A stretch of DNA of 5,545 bases from JAJXYN01 sp964532735 (GTDB lineage Bacteria; Patescibacteriota; Patescibacteriia; JAGPKW01), in the NCBI GenBank assembly GCA_964532735.1, contig CAZHKK010000026.1, forward strand, positions 1 through 5,545, written 5' to 3'. Made by a program: the position numbers and the translations under genes. Shown here in pieces: positions 1 through 4,802 of this stretch (position 1 is the first letter of the stretch; the number at the start of each line of letters is the position of its first letter). Below the pieces are notes generated by a model. That model did not search any database. It was not told where the DNA came from and was given only the letters and a program-made list of their open reading frames with translations.

Positions 1-46
1 AATACTGCATATTTTTTTGTACTGGTTTGTGTAAATTGAACTTTAA

Positions 47-75
47 TTGATTTTTAGTATGTTTTATGTTATAGT
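47..75 (+). promoter_or_regulatory. Sigma70-type promoter for the 111-aa gene
   Basis: A -35 element TTGATT (47-52) and a -10 element TATAGT (70-75) are separated by exactly 17 bp. Transcription would begin near position 82, giving a leader of about 20 nt that contains the SD. Each hexamer has two mismatches to consensus, but the spacing is ideal and the position fits the gene downstream. This is inferred from sequence only. Confidence 0.6.
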
Positions 76-88
76 ATATTAACAACAA

Positions 89-96
89 AGAGGAGG
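89..96 (+). promoter_or_regulatory. Strong Shine-Dalgarno of the 111-aa gene
   Basis: AGAGGAGG ends 5 nt before the ATG at 102. It is one of only two strong ribosome binding sites in the window. The other is before the 132-aa gene. The reverse-strand gene, the antiporter, dnaG and rpoD have none, so this site both fixes the start and suggests high translation. Confidence 0.8.
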
Positions 97-101
97 CCAA
101 A

Positions 102-437
102 ATGGCAAATAAGATATTTTTCTACATGGAAGCTGATGCCATTAAGGCAACAGACAAAATAAGTTTTACCGACCTAAACGGTGATAAGGTAGATTTGATT
201 TTGTATTGTAGAGAATCCAAGTTAATTTTTAAAAGAAACAACAAGGAAAGGGTTTATGGTACAAGAAATTCATCAATATTTACCGAAACATTGTTAGAAA
301 GATATGCATTAATGCTTTCTTTTCAAACACAAAAACATGGTTTTGAATATGAAAAATATGCAAAATTAGAAATGCAACACACGTGTTCAATAGAAGAAAT
401 GAAAATCATTAATTCTGTTGTACTTGAGGCAGTTTAA
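102..437 (+). CDS. Hypothetical protein, 111 aa
   Basis: I do not recognise this protein and give no function. It is a complete gene: a good promoter at 47-75, SD AGAGGAGG five bases before the ATG, TAA stop, and a strong terminator immediately after, so it is probably transcribed alone. The product is soluble-looking, with no signal peptide or membrane segment. The first half (residues 3-60) alternates hydrophobic and polar residues as in beta strands, including a stretch around DLILYCRESKLIFKR. Residues 61-91 look helical and are rich in Glu, Tyr and Leu. Cysteines sit at 36 and 95 without a metal-site spacing. G+C at 121-420 is about 30% by hand count, well above the reverse-strand neighbour. 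The compact unit and strong signals suggest an abundant small protein. This is an inference from signals, not homology. Confidence 0.85.
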   Translation: MANKIFFYMEADAIKATDKISFTDLNGDKVDLILYCRESKLIFKRNNKERVYGTRNSSIFTETLLERYALMLSFQTQKHGFEYEKYAKLEMQHTCSIEEMKIINSVVLEAV

Positions 438-442
438 CAAGA

Positions 443-478
443 AGCACTAGTATTAAAAATGCTAGTGCTCTATTTTTT
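443..478 (+). terminator. Rho-independent terminator after the 111-aa gene
   Basis: The arms AGCACTAG (443-450) and CTAGTGCT (462-469) pair perfectly. The stem continues through a T-G wobble (451/461) and three A-T pairs to an AAA loop (455-457), giving 12 pairs. A T run follows at 473-478. The T run contains the first base of the reverse-strand gene's stop codon, so the two convergent genes meet here. In the reverse direction no comparable T run follows the stem. Confidence 0.85.
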
Positions 479-995
479 ATAAAAATATATTGGGATTACT
501 CCTTTTTATTAAATAAATTTCTTCATTATTTAATAAGTTTAAATTATTTTTATTTATAATCTCATAACTTCTAAAGTTTTTAAAAAAATCTATTATATGG
601 TCTTTGTTTGAGTTTTCATCAAAAAACTTTCTAAAATTAAAATTATTATTACTATCCTTATAAATATTAATAATATCAGAATATGGGCCATATTTTTCAA
701 TAGTGTAAACTCTAATAAAATCATTAATTGCCTGTAGGTTAGTCTTACATTTACTAATAAGTTTATTAGTATCTTCTGTTTTTATAGTAGAATTATTAAG
801 TTTTTTAATTCTATCTCTAAAAAATTTTTGACCTCTTACAAATAAATCTAAATCTTTATCGGTTATAGTAATTTTATTGTCTTTTAAATCATTATAATTA
901 ACTTTTAAAAATAGTGTTATAGATTCAAATTCTTCTTTAGATAAAGTAATGTTATTAGATTTTTCTATATTATTTTTTGGCTTATCAAAATTCAT
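477..995 (-). CDS. Hypothetical Asn/Lys/Ile-rich protein, 172 aa
   Basis: I do not recognise this protein. It is an intact frame from ATG (993-995) to TAA (477-479), rich in Asn, Lys, Ile, Asp and Phe. There is no signal peptide, membrane segment or Cys/His metal motif. The pattern suggests a soluble, mostly helical protein: likely helices near residues 20-40 (KEEFESITLFLKVNYNDLKD), 45-66 and 83-103. A GPYSD turn is near 107, and Asn-rich loops lie around 116-120 and 148-157. G+C is about 17% over four sampled lines, the lowest of any gene here, so much of the amino-acid bias may be mutational. There is no SD before the ATG, but a TATAAT lies 27 bp upstream. It converges with the 111-aa gene and is divergent from the 1037-1142 island. 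The long open frame in such AT-rich DNA supports a real gene, though possibly a fast-evolving, lineage-specific one. Confidence 0.7.
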   Translation of the reverse strand: MNFDKPKNNIEKSNNITLSKEEFESITLFLKVNYNDLKDNKITITDKDLDLFVRGQKFFRDRIKKLNNSTIKTEDTNKLISKCKTNLQAINDFIRVYTIEKYGPYSDIINIYKDSNNNFNFRKFFDENSNKDHIIDFFKNFRSYEIINKNNLNLLNNEEIYLIKRSNPNIFL

Positions 996-1001
996 ACAAA
1001 A

Positions 1002-1030
1002 TTTAATTATTTATTGATATTTATTATACT
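1002..1030 (+). promoter_or_regulatory. Weak candidate promoter for the 1037-1142 transcript
   Basis: TATACT at 1025-1030 is a good forward -10, with a poor -35 (TTTAAT, 1002-1007) 17 bp upstream. An alternative pairing is TTGATA at 1014-1019 with TAAACT at 1037-1042, also 17 bp apart. Either would start transcription just before or within the G+C-rich island. In DNA this AT-rich such matches arise easily, so confidence is low. Confidence 0.3.
1023..1028 (-). promoter_or_regulatory. -10 element for the reverse-strand 172-aa gene
   Basis: The reverse strand reads a perfect TATAAT here, 27 bp before the ATG at 995, implying a leader of about 20 nt. No good -35 lies 16-18 bp upstream; the 17-bp position reads TATGTT. 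It overlaps the forward TATACT at 1025-1030, so the two -10 elements are nearly superimposed back to back and could not be occupied together. Confidence 0.4.
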
Positions 1031-1036
1031 AAAAAA

Positions 1037-1142
1037 TAAACTAACAACATAGTGAGTCGCACTAGTGTGCATCCAAACCAGTTCGAACGTCCTCTACAAA
1101 AGAGCTCCAATAAAAATAACGCTTAAATTAGCGTTATTTTTT
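1037..1142 (+). ncRNA. Candidate small RNA of about 105 nt, family unknown
   Basis: Between two AT-rich genes lies a sharp G+C island: 29 of 60 bases at 1051-1110 are G or C, against roughly 17% in the adjacent gene. It is followed at once by a clean terminator (1112-1142) and preceded by a possible forward -10 (1025-1030). Local pairings include GCAC/GTGC (1059-1062 with 1067-1070) and CTCT/AGAG (1092-1095 with 1101-1104). I checked it by eye against tRNA, tmRNA ends and the SRP RNA core and found no match. A frame from GTG 1052 to TAA 1124 would encode a 24-residue peptide, so a small protein is an alternative; it has no SD. It could also be a 5' leader of the antiporter, but no antiterminator pairing was found. 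The start is approximate. Confidence 0.35.
1112..1142 (+). terminator. Rho-independent terminator upstream of the antiporter gene
   Basis: AATAACGC (1115-1122) pairs perfectly with GCGTTATT (1131-1138), extended by A-T pairs to 1112 and 1141. The loop is 8 nt and the forward T tract runs 1137-1142. The A run at 1112-1116 would give a short T tract on the reverse strand, so it may be bidirectional. No annotated forward gene precedes it: the one upstream is on the other strand. Something transcribed from about 1037 must therefore end here, unless it serves as an attenuator. Confidence 0.8.
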
Positions 1143-1160
1143 GTTTACTCATAAACAGAA

Positions 1161-1203
1161 TTGAAATAAATTGATTTTACTATTATTTATAATAGTATAT
1201 AAT
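1161..1203 (+). promoter_or_regulatory. Probable antiporter promoter region with an 8-bp dyad
   Basis: TTGAAA (1161-1166) and TTGATT (1171-1176) precede two perfect TATAAT hexamers (1188-1193 and 1198-1203). No pair has the ideal 17-bp gap: the spacings are 21, 11 and 21 bp. TTGATT with TAGTAT (1193-1198) gives 16 bp. A perfect inverted repeat, TACTATTA (1178-1185) and TAATAGTA (1190-1197) with a 4-bp centre, overlaps the spacer and first TATAAT. That is where a repressor operator would sit, though the repeat is all A/T apart from one C-G pair. Confidence 0.4.
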
Positions 1204-1234
1204 AATATGACGATTTATAATTTATTAATTTTTT

Positions 1235-2194
1235 ATGTTAATATATTTATTATTTATAATAGGATTCATAATTCTTGTAAAAGGTGCTGATTTTTTAGTA
1301 GACGGAGCATCTTCATTGGCTAAAAAATTAAAAATTCCATCTATTGTAATAGGGCTTACAATAGTAGCTTTTGGGACATCTATGCCAGAATTAGTTGTTA
1401 ATATATTTTCTAGCACATCAGGTAGTTCTGGAATAGCGATAGGAAATATACTAGGTAGTAATATAGCAAATATATTACTTATTCTTGGTATTTCTGCAAT
1501 TATATACCCAATATCAATAACAAAAAATACAGTTAAAAGAGAAATACCATTAAGTATATTAGCTAGTTTCGCTGTTTTTTTTATGGCTAATGATATTTTT
1601 TTTGATGGACAGATTGTTTCTGCATTAACAAGAATTGACGGCTTTATTTTATTGCTATTTTTTATAATTTTTTTATATTATACATTTGCAATATCAAAAA
1701 TTCCAAAAGAAACCAAAGATGAAGAAGATGAAATAAAAGAAAGAACAATATTATTATCTGTTGTGTTAATTGTTTTGGGAGTAGTAGCTTTAATAGTAGG
1801 AGGCAAGTGGATAGTTGATGGAGCAACTCATATAGCTAGGTTTTTTAATATAAGTGAATCTATTATAGGTCTAACAATAGTAGCAATTGGGACATCTTTG
1901 CCAGAATTAGCAACATCAGCGGTTGCTGCAATGAAAAAAAATTCAGACATAGCCATAGGAAATGTTGTAGGTTCAAATATTTTTAATATATTATTTATTT
2001 TAGGGTTTAGTAGTTTAATAAAACCACTAGTTTTTAATATTAGTGATAATATAAATATATTAATGGTAATATTAACATCATTTTTATTGTTAGGATTTAT
2101 ATTTGTTGGTAAAAAATATAAAATAGAAAGATGGCAAGGTATTTTATTTGTTTTATCTTATGTAGTATATATAATATTTTCTATTTTAAGATAA
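1235..2194 (+). CDS. Sodium/calcium antiporter, CaCA family (YrbG-like)
   Basis: This 319-residue inner-membrane exchanger probably swaps Ca2+ against Na+; some family members also involve K+ or H+. The two inverted alpha repeats that form the ion path are both intact. Repeat 1 is GLTIVAFGTSMPEL (40-53) with GNILGSN (70-76). Repeat 2 is GLTIVAIGTSLPEL (212-225) with GNVVGSN (242-248). The key glutamates are E52 and E224. Both GSN motifs end in Asn (N76, N248), so the Asn/Asp asymmetry known at the ion site of the archaeal exchanger NCX_Mj may be absent; this rests on my motif alignment. The acidic, Lys-rich loop at 158-172 separates the halves. About ten membrane helices and full family length (roughly 300-330 aa) are expected. 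The ATG at 1235 starts directly at the first helix, and no SD precedes it. It stands alone, with a terminator before it and a convergent tRNA after it. The exact cation preference cannot be read from sequence. Confidence 0.92.
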   Translation: MLIYLLFIIGFIILVKGADFLVDGASSLAKKLKIPSIVIGLTIVAFGTSMPELVVNIFSSTSGSSGIAIGNILGSNIANILLILGISAIIYPISITKNTVKREIPLSILASFAVFFMANDIFFDGQIVSALTRIDGFILLLFFIIFLYYTFAISKIPKETKDEEDEIKERTILLSVVLIVLGVVALIVGGKWIVDGATHIARFFNISESIIGLTIVAIGTSLPELATSAVAAMKKNSDIAIGNVVGSNIFNILFILGFSSLIKPLVFNISDNINILMVILTSFLLLGFIFVGKKYKIERWQGILFVLSYVVYIIFSILR

Positions 2195-2195
2195 T

Positions 2196-2219
2196 AAATA
2201 AAAATAATTAATTTTATTT
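2196..2219. terminator. Weak AT-only inverted repeat between convergent antiporter and tRNA
   Basis: AAATAAAA (2196-2203) pairs with TTTTATTT (2212-2219) across an 8-nt centre. It fills the gap between the antiporter stop (2192-2194) and the tRNA 3' end at 2219, and it overlaps the last base of the CCA. On the reverse strand, further T-rich sequence follows the tRNA. It may end transcription from both sides, but with only A-T pairs it would be a weak hairpin. Confidence 0.3.
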
Positions 2220-2295
2220 GGTGCACCCTGCAGGATTTGAACCTGCAACCTCCTGGTTCGAAGCCAGATGCGCTATCCAGTTGCGCTAAGGGTGC
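2219..2295 (-). tRNA. trnR: tRNA-Arg, anticodon UCG
   Basis: The reverse strand folds into a complete cloverleaf. The acceptor stem GCACCCT (2289-2295) pairs perfectly with AGGGTGC (2223-2229). The D arm is GCGC, a 9-nt loop AACTGGATA, then GCGC. The anticodon stem TCTGG/CCAGG has one T-G pair around loop CTTCGAA, giving anticodon TCG at 2258-2260. The variable loop is 5 nt (AGGTT). The T arm is GCAGG, loop TTCAAAT, CCTGC. The discriminator is A at 2222, and CCA is encoded at 2219-2221. UCG reads CGA and probably other CGN codons, although the AT-rich genes here mostly use AGA for Arg. Only a weak upstream promoter is visible (TTGGTC at 2329-2334 and CACAAT at 2305-2310 on the reverse strand, 18 bp apart). 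It faces away from the 132-aa gene. Confidence 0.97.
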
Positions 2296-2318
2296 ATTAG
2301 ACGTATTGTGGAAAACTA

Positions 2319-2347
2319 TTTACTTTTTGACCAAAATATGGTATAAT
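2319..2347 (+). promoter_or_regulatory. Extended -10 promoter for the 132-aa gene
   Basis: A perfect TATAAT (2342-2347) is preceded by TG one base upstream (2339-2340), the extended -10 motif. TTTACT (2319-2324) lies 17 bp upstream as -35. Transcription would start near 2354 and leave a leader of about 60 nt. The more consensus-like TTGACC (2327-2332) is only 9 bp from the -10 and cannot serve. This is the best-looking promoter in the window. Confidence 0.7.
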
Positions 2348-2363
2348 ACAAACATAATATATA

Positions 2364-2400
2364 GTAAATTTACAATAAAGTAAATATTTTATATTTCTTT
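2364..2400 (+). promoter_or_regulatory. 5' leader hairpin next to the SD of the 132-aa gene
   Basis: The leader contains a perfect 10-bp palindrome GTAAATTTAC (2364-2373). After it comes a hairpin: AAAG (2377-2380), a single bulged T, AAATAT (2382-2387), a TTT loop, ATATTT (2391-2396) and CTTT (2397-2400). The hairpin ends one base before the SD at 2402 and leaves the SD itself single-stranded. It could stabilise the mRNA or present the SD. The pairing is almost all A-T, so chance is possible. Confidence 0.3.
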
Positions 2401-2401
2401 A

Positions 2402-2410
2402 AGAGGAGGG
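2402..2410 (+). promoter_or_regulatory. Strong Shine-Dalgarno of the 132-aa gene
   Basis: AGAGGAGGG ends 4 nt before the ATG at 2415. It shares the core AGAGGAGG with the site before the 111-aa gene, whereas the larger genes around it have none. It fixes the start codon firmly. Confidence 0.8.
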
Positions 2411-2414
2411 AAAT

Positions 2415-2813
2415 ATGAATAACTATGATTTTATAGATTTGGATCCCGAATCTGAAATTGGGATTAAAAAATTCTTAGAACATCAAAAAATGTTCTTAGA
2501 AGAAAATTGTTACTTTGCTGAGAGCAACAACGTCTGTCAACGCGTTGCAGTGTTTGGTAAAGTGTATAGAACAGTTTGGTTGACCGTTCTAAATAATAGA
2601 AAATGGTCAGATGAAGAATTGTTCTTGGGGTTCATAGATTTCTTTATGGATTATGCAATGAATGATAAAGAGATCTTGGATTTTATTGATAAAGAAAAGT
2701 GGTTTTTGTCTGAAAGACTAAAGCAAGACGTCTTTTATGACTTTAATACCATGAAGGTTGTAGGAGAAGATCTTTCTGATTTTATAATCAGAAGATATTT
2801 TGCTACAGCTTAA
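2415..2813 (+). CDS. Hypothetical acidic protein, 132 aa, upstream of dnaG
   Basis: I do not recognise this protein and assign no function. It is a complete gene with an extended -10 promoter, a strong SD, a TAA stop and a strong terminator five bases after the stop. The product is soluble-looking and acidic: I count 25 Asp/Glu against 16 Lys/Arg. It starts with an acidic segment DLDPESE (8-14). A probable helix, IKKFLEHQKMFLEEN, follows at 17-31. Cysteines lie at 32 and 41, nine residues apart. Then comes a hydrophobic aromatic core with W55 and W64, and helices around 66-80 and 86-104. The C-terminus FIIRRYFATA is basic and hydrophobic. G+C is about 32% at 2461-2760 by hand count, above dnaG. 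It occupies the place that rpsU holds before dnaG-rpoD in E. coli, but it does not resemble ribosomal protein S21, which is about half this length and very basic. Confidence 0.85.
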   Translation: MNNYDFIDLDPESEIGIKKFLEHQKMFLEENCYFAESNNVCQRVAVFGKVYRTVWLTVLNNRKWSDEELFLGFIDFFMDYAMNDKEILDFIDKEKWFLSERLKQDVFYDFNTMKVVGEDLSDFIIRRYFATA

Positions 2814-2818
2814 AATAC

Positions 2819-2861
2819 GACCCGTTCTACACAGTTTGTGCAGATCGGGTCTTTTATTTTT
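2819..2861 (+). terminator. Rho-independent terminator between the 132-aa gene and dnaG
   Basis: The hairpin has three stem blocks: GACCCG (2819-2824) with CGGGTC (2846-2851), TCT (2826-2828) with AGA (2842-2844), and CACA (2830-2833) with TGTG (2837-2840). Single mismatches separate the blocks, and the loop is GTT. TTTT, A, TTTTT follow. It ends just 26 bp before the dnaG ATG, so dnaG is either fed by readthrough or has a promoter squeezed into or over this element. Confidence 0.85.
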
Positions 2862-2870
2862 ATTCATGAA

Positions 2871-2888
2871 ATGATTAAATATAAGTAA
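2871..2888 (+). other. Possible five-codon leader ORF overlapping the dnaG start
   Basis: ATG ATT AAA TAT AAG TAA encodes MIKYK. Its TAA shares its final A with the dnaG ATG (TAATG overlap), an arrangement often used for translational coupling. dnaG has no SD, so coupling could matter. However, the mini-ORF has no SD either, and short ORFs are common by chance in AT-rich DNA. Confidence 0.2.
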
Positions 2889-4717
2889 TGAACAATCAAG
2901 TAGAAGAAATAAAATCTAAGTTAGATATAATAGATATAATTTCAGAATATGTAACACTTAAACAAGCGGGAGGAGGAACATATAAAGGATTATGTCCATT
3001 TCATAACGAAAAATCACCATCATTCATGGTTTCACAAACAAAACAAATATTCCATTGCTTTGGTTGTGGGGAGGGTGGAGATATTTTTAAGTTTCTAATG
3101 AAATTAGAGAACATAGATTTTAAAGAGGCATTAAATGTATTGGCAAAAAAATCAAATGTAGAACTAAAATTTAATAAAGAAGATTCAGTTAAAAAATCAA
3201 GAAAGGAAATATTAGTAGAAATATCAAACTTATCAGCTAATTATTATAATTATTTACTTACTAAAACCGACCAAGGTAAAAAAGCATTAGAATATTTAAA
3301 AAAAAGAGGATTACAAGATGAAACAATTCAAAAGTTTAAATTAGGGTATTCATTAAATTTGTGGAATGGTTTATATGATTTTTTAAAATCAAAAAAATAT
3401 AGTGATGAAGATATATTTTTATCAGGATTAATAATAAAAAATAATTCTGGCAAATATTATGATAGATTTAGAGGTAGAATAATGTATCCAATTTTTAATA
3501 TATCAGGCAATACTGTTGCTTTTACAGCTAGACAAATAGAAACAAATAAAGATGAGCCAAAATATATAAATTCACCACAAACAGAAATATATGATAAAAG
3601 TAGTATTATTTTTGGGTTAAATTTTTCAAAAGAAAGTATAAGAAAGAATGATTGTTCCATAATTGTAGAAGGTCAAATGGATTGTATTTCTTCTCATCAA
3701 GTAGGTAGTGAAAATGTTGTTGCTTCTTCAGGAACAGCACTTACAGAGTATCATATTAAAACACTAAAAAGATTTAGTAATACTATTTGTTTTTGCTTTG
3801 ATTCAGATGTAGCAGGTCAAAATGCGTCAGAAAGAGCTATAGATATAGCACTTGAAAATGAAATAAATCTTAAAGTTATAAGTTTAGAAAAAACAGGATA
3901 CAAAGATCCAGATGAGTGCATAAAAAACGATTTAACAAAATGGACAAATGCAATAAGCGAAGCAATGCCTTATTTAGAATTTTATTTTAATTTGTTATCT
4001 GAAAAAATAAACAATAATATATCAATAATAAATAAACCAAAAGAAATAAAAGATTTAATAAATCCATTTCTAATAAAATTAAGTAAAATAAATTCTGAAA
4101 TAGAAAAAAATATTTGGATAAAAAATATATCAAAAATAACAAACATAGACGAAACAATACTCAAAGATGAACTTAGTATTATAATTGTAAAAAAAAATAA
4201 AACAACATTTATTCCTTCTAAAAAAATAGAAATAAAAAAAGAAGAAAAAAAATTACAAAATGAAGACCCAATAAGAAAGACAGAAGAATTTTTAATTTCT
4301 GCAATATTAGTTAATCAAGGAATAGTTGGTGTTTTAGAAAAAATTAATTTAAATATTTTTGAGCATGATGATATAAAGTCTATTGCTACTAGCATAAAAG
4401 AATGTTATAATAAAAAAATAGATAATATTTTAGAACATCTATTCGCAAATGATAAAAAAAATAGCGATTATATTAGCTATCTTGCTATGTTAGGTGAGAA
4501 GTTTTTTTCTGACCGATTTTTTAGTTTAAAAGATATAAAAAAAGATATAAAATCTAATATTATAAAATTATATAGAAATTTAATAAACAAAGAACTAAAA
4601 GAAATAAAACATAATATAGAAATAGCAGAAAAACAAAACAATAAAGAAGAAATAATAAAATTACAAAATATTTTAATTGAAAAATTAAATCAATTTAAAA
4701 AAATTTCAAACAATTAA
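2888..4717 (+). CDS. dnaG: DNA primase DnaG
   Basis: Makes the RNA primers for lagging-strand and origin synthesis, working with the replicative helicase DnaB. At 609 residues it is normal length. The N-terminal CHC2 zinc finger has C36, H39, C57 and C60. The catalytic core follows, with YDRFRGRIMYPI (191-202) and YINSPQTEIYDKS (226-238). The TOPRIM fold contains SIIVEGQMDC (257-266) with catalytic E261, then SSGTALTEYH (280-289) and CFDSDVAGQ (303-311) with metal ligands D305 and D307. A Lys/Glu-rich linker (about 434-464) leads to a C-terminal helical domain ending in the long charged helix at 565-605, the usual helicase-binding region. The core is well conserved, while the C-terminal third is Asn/Lys/Ile-rich. 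Two sampled lines at 4021-4140 have only 16 of 120 G+C. There is no SD before the ATG. The start is supported by the family-typical opening VEEIKSKLDIIDIISEYV. It precedes rpoD by 85 bp. Confidence 0.98.
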   Translation: MNNQVEEIKSKLDIIDIISEYVTLKQAGGGTYKGLCPFHNEKSPSFMVSQTKQIFHCFGCGEGGDIFKFLMKLENIDFKEALNVLAKKSNVELKFNKEDSVKKSRKEILVEISNLSANYYNYLLTKTDQGKKALEYLKKRGLQDETIQKFKLGYSLNLWNGLYDFLKSKKYSDEDIFLSGLIIKNNSGKYYDRFRGRIMYPIFNISGNTVAFTARQIETNKDEPKYINSPQTEIYDKSSIIFGLNFSKESIRKNDCSIIVEGQMDCISSHQVGSENVVASSGTALTEYHIKTLKRFSNTICFCFDSDVAGQNASERAIDIALENEINLKVISLEKTGYKDPDECIKNDLTKWTNAISEAMPYLEFYFNLLSEKINNNISIINKPKEIKDLINPFLIKLSKINSEIEKNIWIKNISKITNIDETILKDELSIIIVKKNKTTFIPSKKIEIKKEEKKLQNEDPIRKTEEFLISAILVNQGIVGVLEKINLNIFEHDDIKSIATSIKECYNKKIDNILEHLFANDKKNSDYISYLAMLGEKFFSDRFFSLKDIKKDIKSNIIKLYRNLINKELKEIKHNIEIAEKQNNKEEIIKLQNILIEKLNQFKKISNN

Positions 4718-4720
4718 ATA

Positions 4721-4767
4721 AAATATTTTTTCAATTAATATTAATAAATGTAATTAAAAAAATATTT
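4721..4767 (+). repeat. 17-bp imperfect inverted repeat in the dnaG-rpoD spacer
   Basis: The left arm 4721-4737 and right arm 4751-4767 pair at 16 of 17 positions, with one C/A mismatch (4732/4756) and a 13-nt loop. It begins three bases after the dnaG stop and ends 35 bp before the rpoD ATG. Apart from the C at 4732 and the G at 4750 in the loop, this stretch is all A and T. The left arm holds six Ts and the right arm seven As, so it lacks the G+C-rich stem and following T run of a normal terminator. It may be an RNA-processing or stability element. No clear rpoD promoter is visible in the rest of the spacer. Confidence 0.5.
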
Positions 4768-4802
4768 ATAGCTTAAATTAATAAATTAATAAAATTAATT
4801 AA

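Noticed and set aside
1049..1059. On the reverse strand CGACTCACTAT matches 11 bases of the phage T7 promoter core, near a SpeI-like ACTAGT.
   Set aside because: It differs from the T7 promoter at both flanking positions and lacks the upstream TAATA and the GGG start. A single 11-base match fits chance given the number of motifs one might recognise, and the natural AT-rich context on both sides argues against vector contamination.
1059..1111. GTTCGAAC (1081-1088) and the GAGCTCCA ending at 1109 suggested a tRNA T loop and acceptor or tmRNA 3' end.
   Set aside because: The five bases flanking the would-be T loop do not pair (ACCAG against GTCCT), no matching acceptor 5' strand exists upstream, and none of the conserved tmRNA 5' sequence is present on either strand.
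1207..1290. A 27-codon ORF from ATG 1207 overlapping the antiporter start in another frame.
   Set aside because: No SD, and the antiporter frame has clear family conservation from its first helix. The overlap looks incidental.
1225..1416. A 63-codon reverse-strand ORF inside the antiporter gene.
   Set aside because: It lies wholly opposite conserved antiporter codons, including the alpha-1 repeat, with no start signals of its own.
2307..2315. The reverse strand reads TTTTCCACA, one mismatch from the DnaA box TTATCCACA.
   Set aside because: It is a single site with no cluster, no neighbouring dnaA/dnaN gene and no DnaA-trio pattern. One such site is expected by chance and does not make an origin.
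2327..2332. TTGACC as the -35 of the 132-aa gene promoter.
   Set aside because: It is only 9 bp from TATAAT. TTTACT at 2319-2324 has the proper 17-bp spacing and the extended -10 reduces the need for a strong -35.
3457..4164. Two reverse-strand ORFs (3457-3660 and 3982-4164) inside dnaG.
   Set aside because: They are opposite conserved primase codons in AT-rich DNA, have hydrophobic low-complexity products and no start signals.
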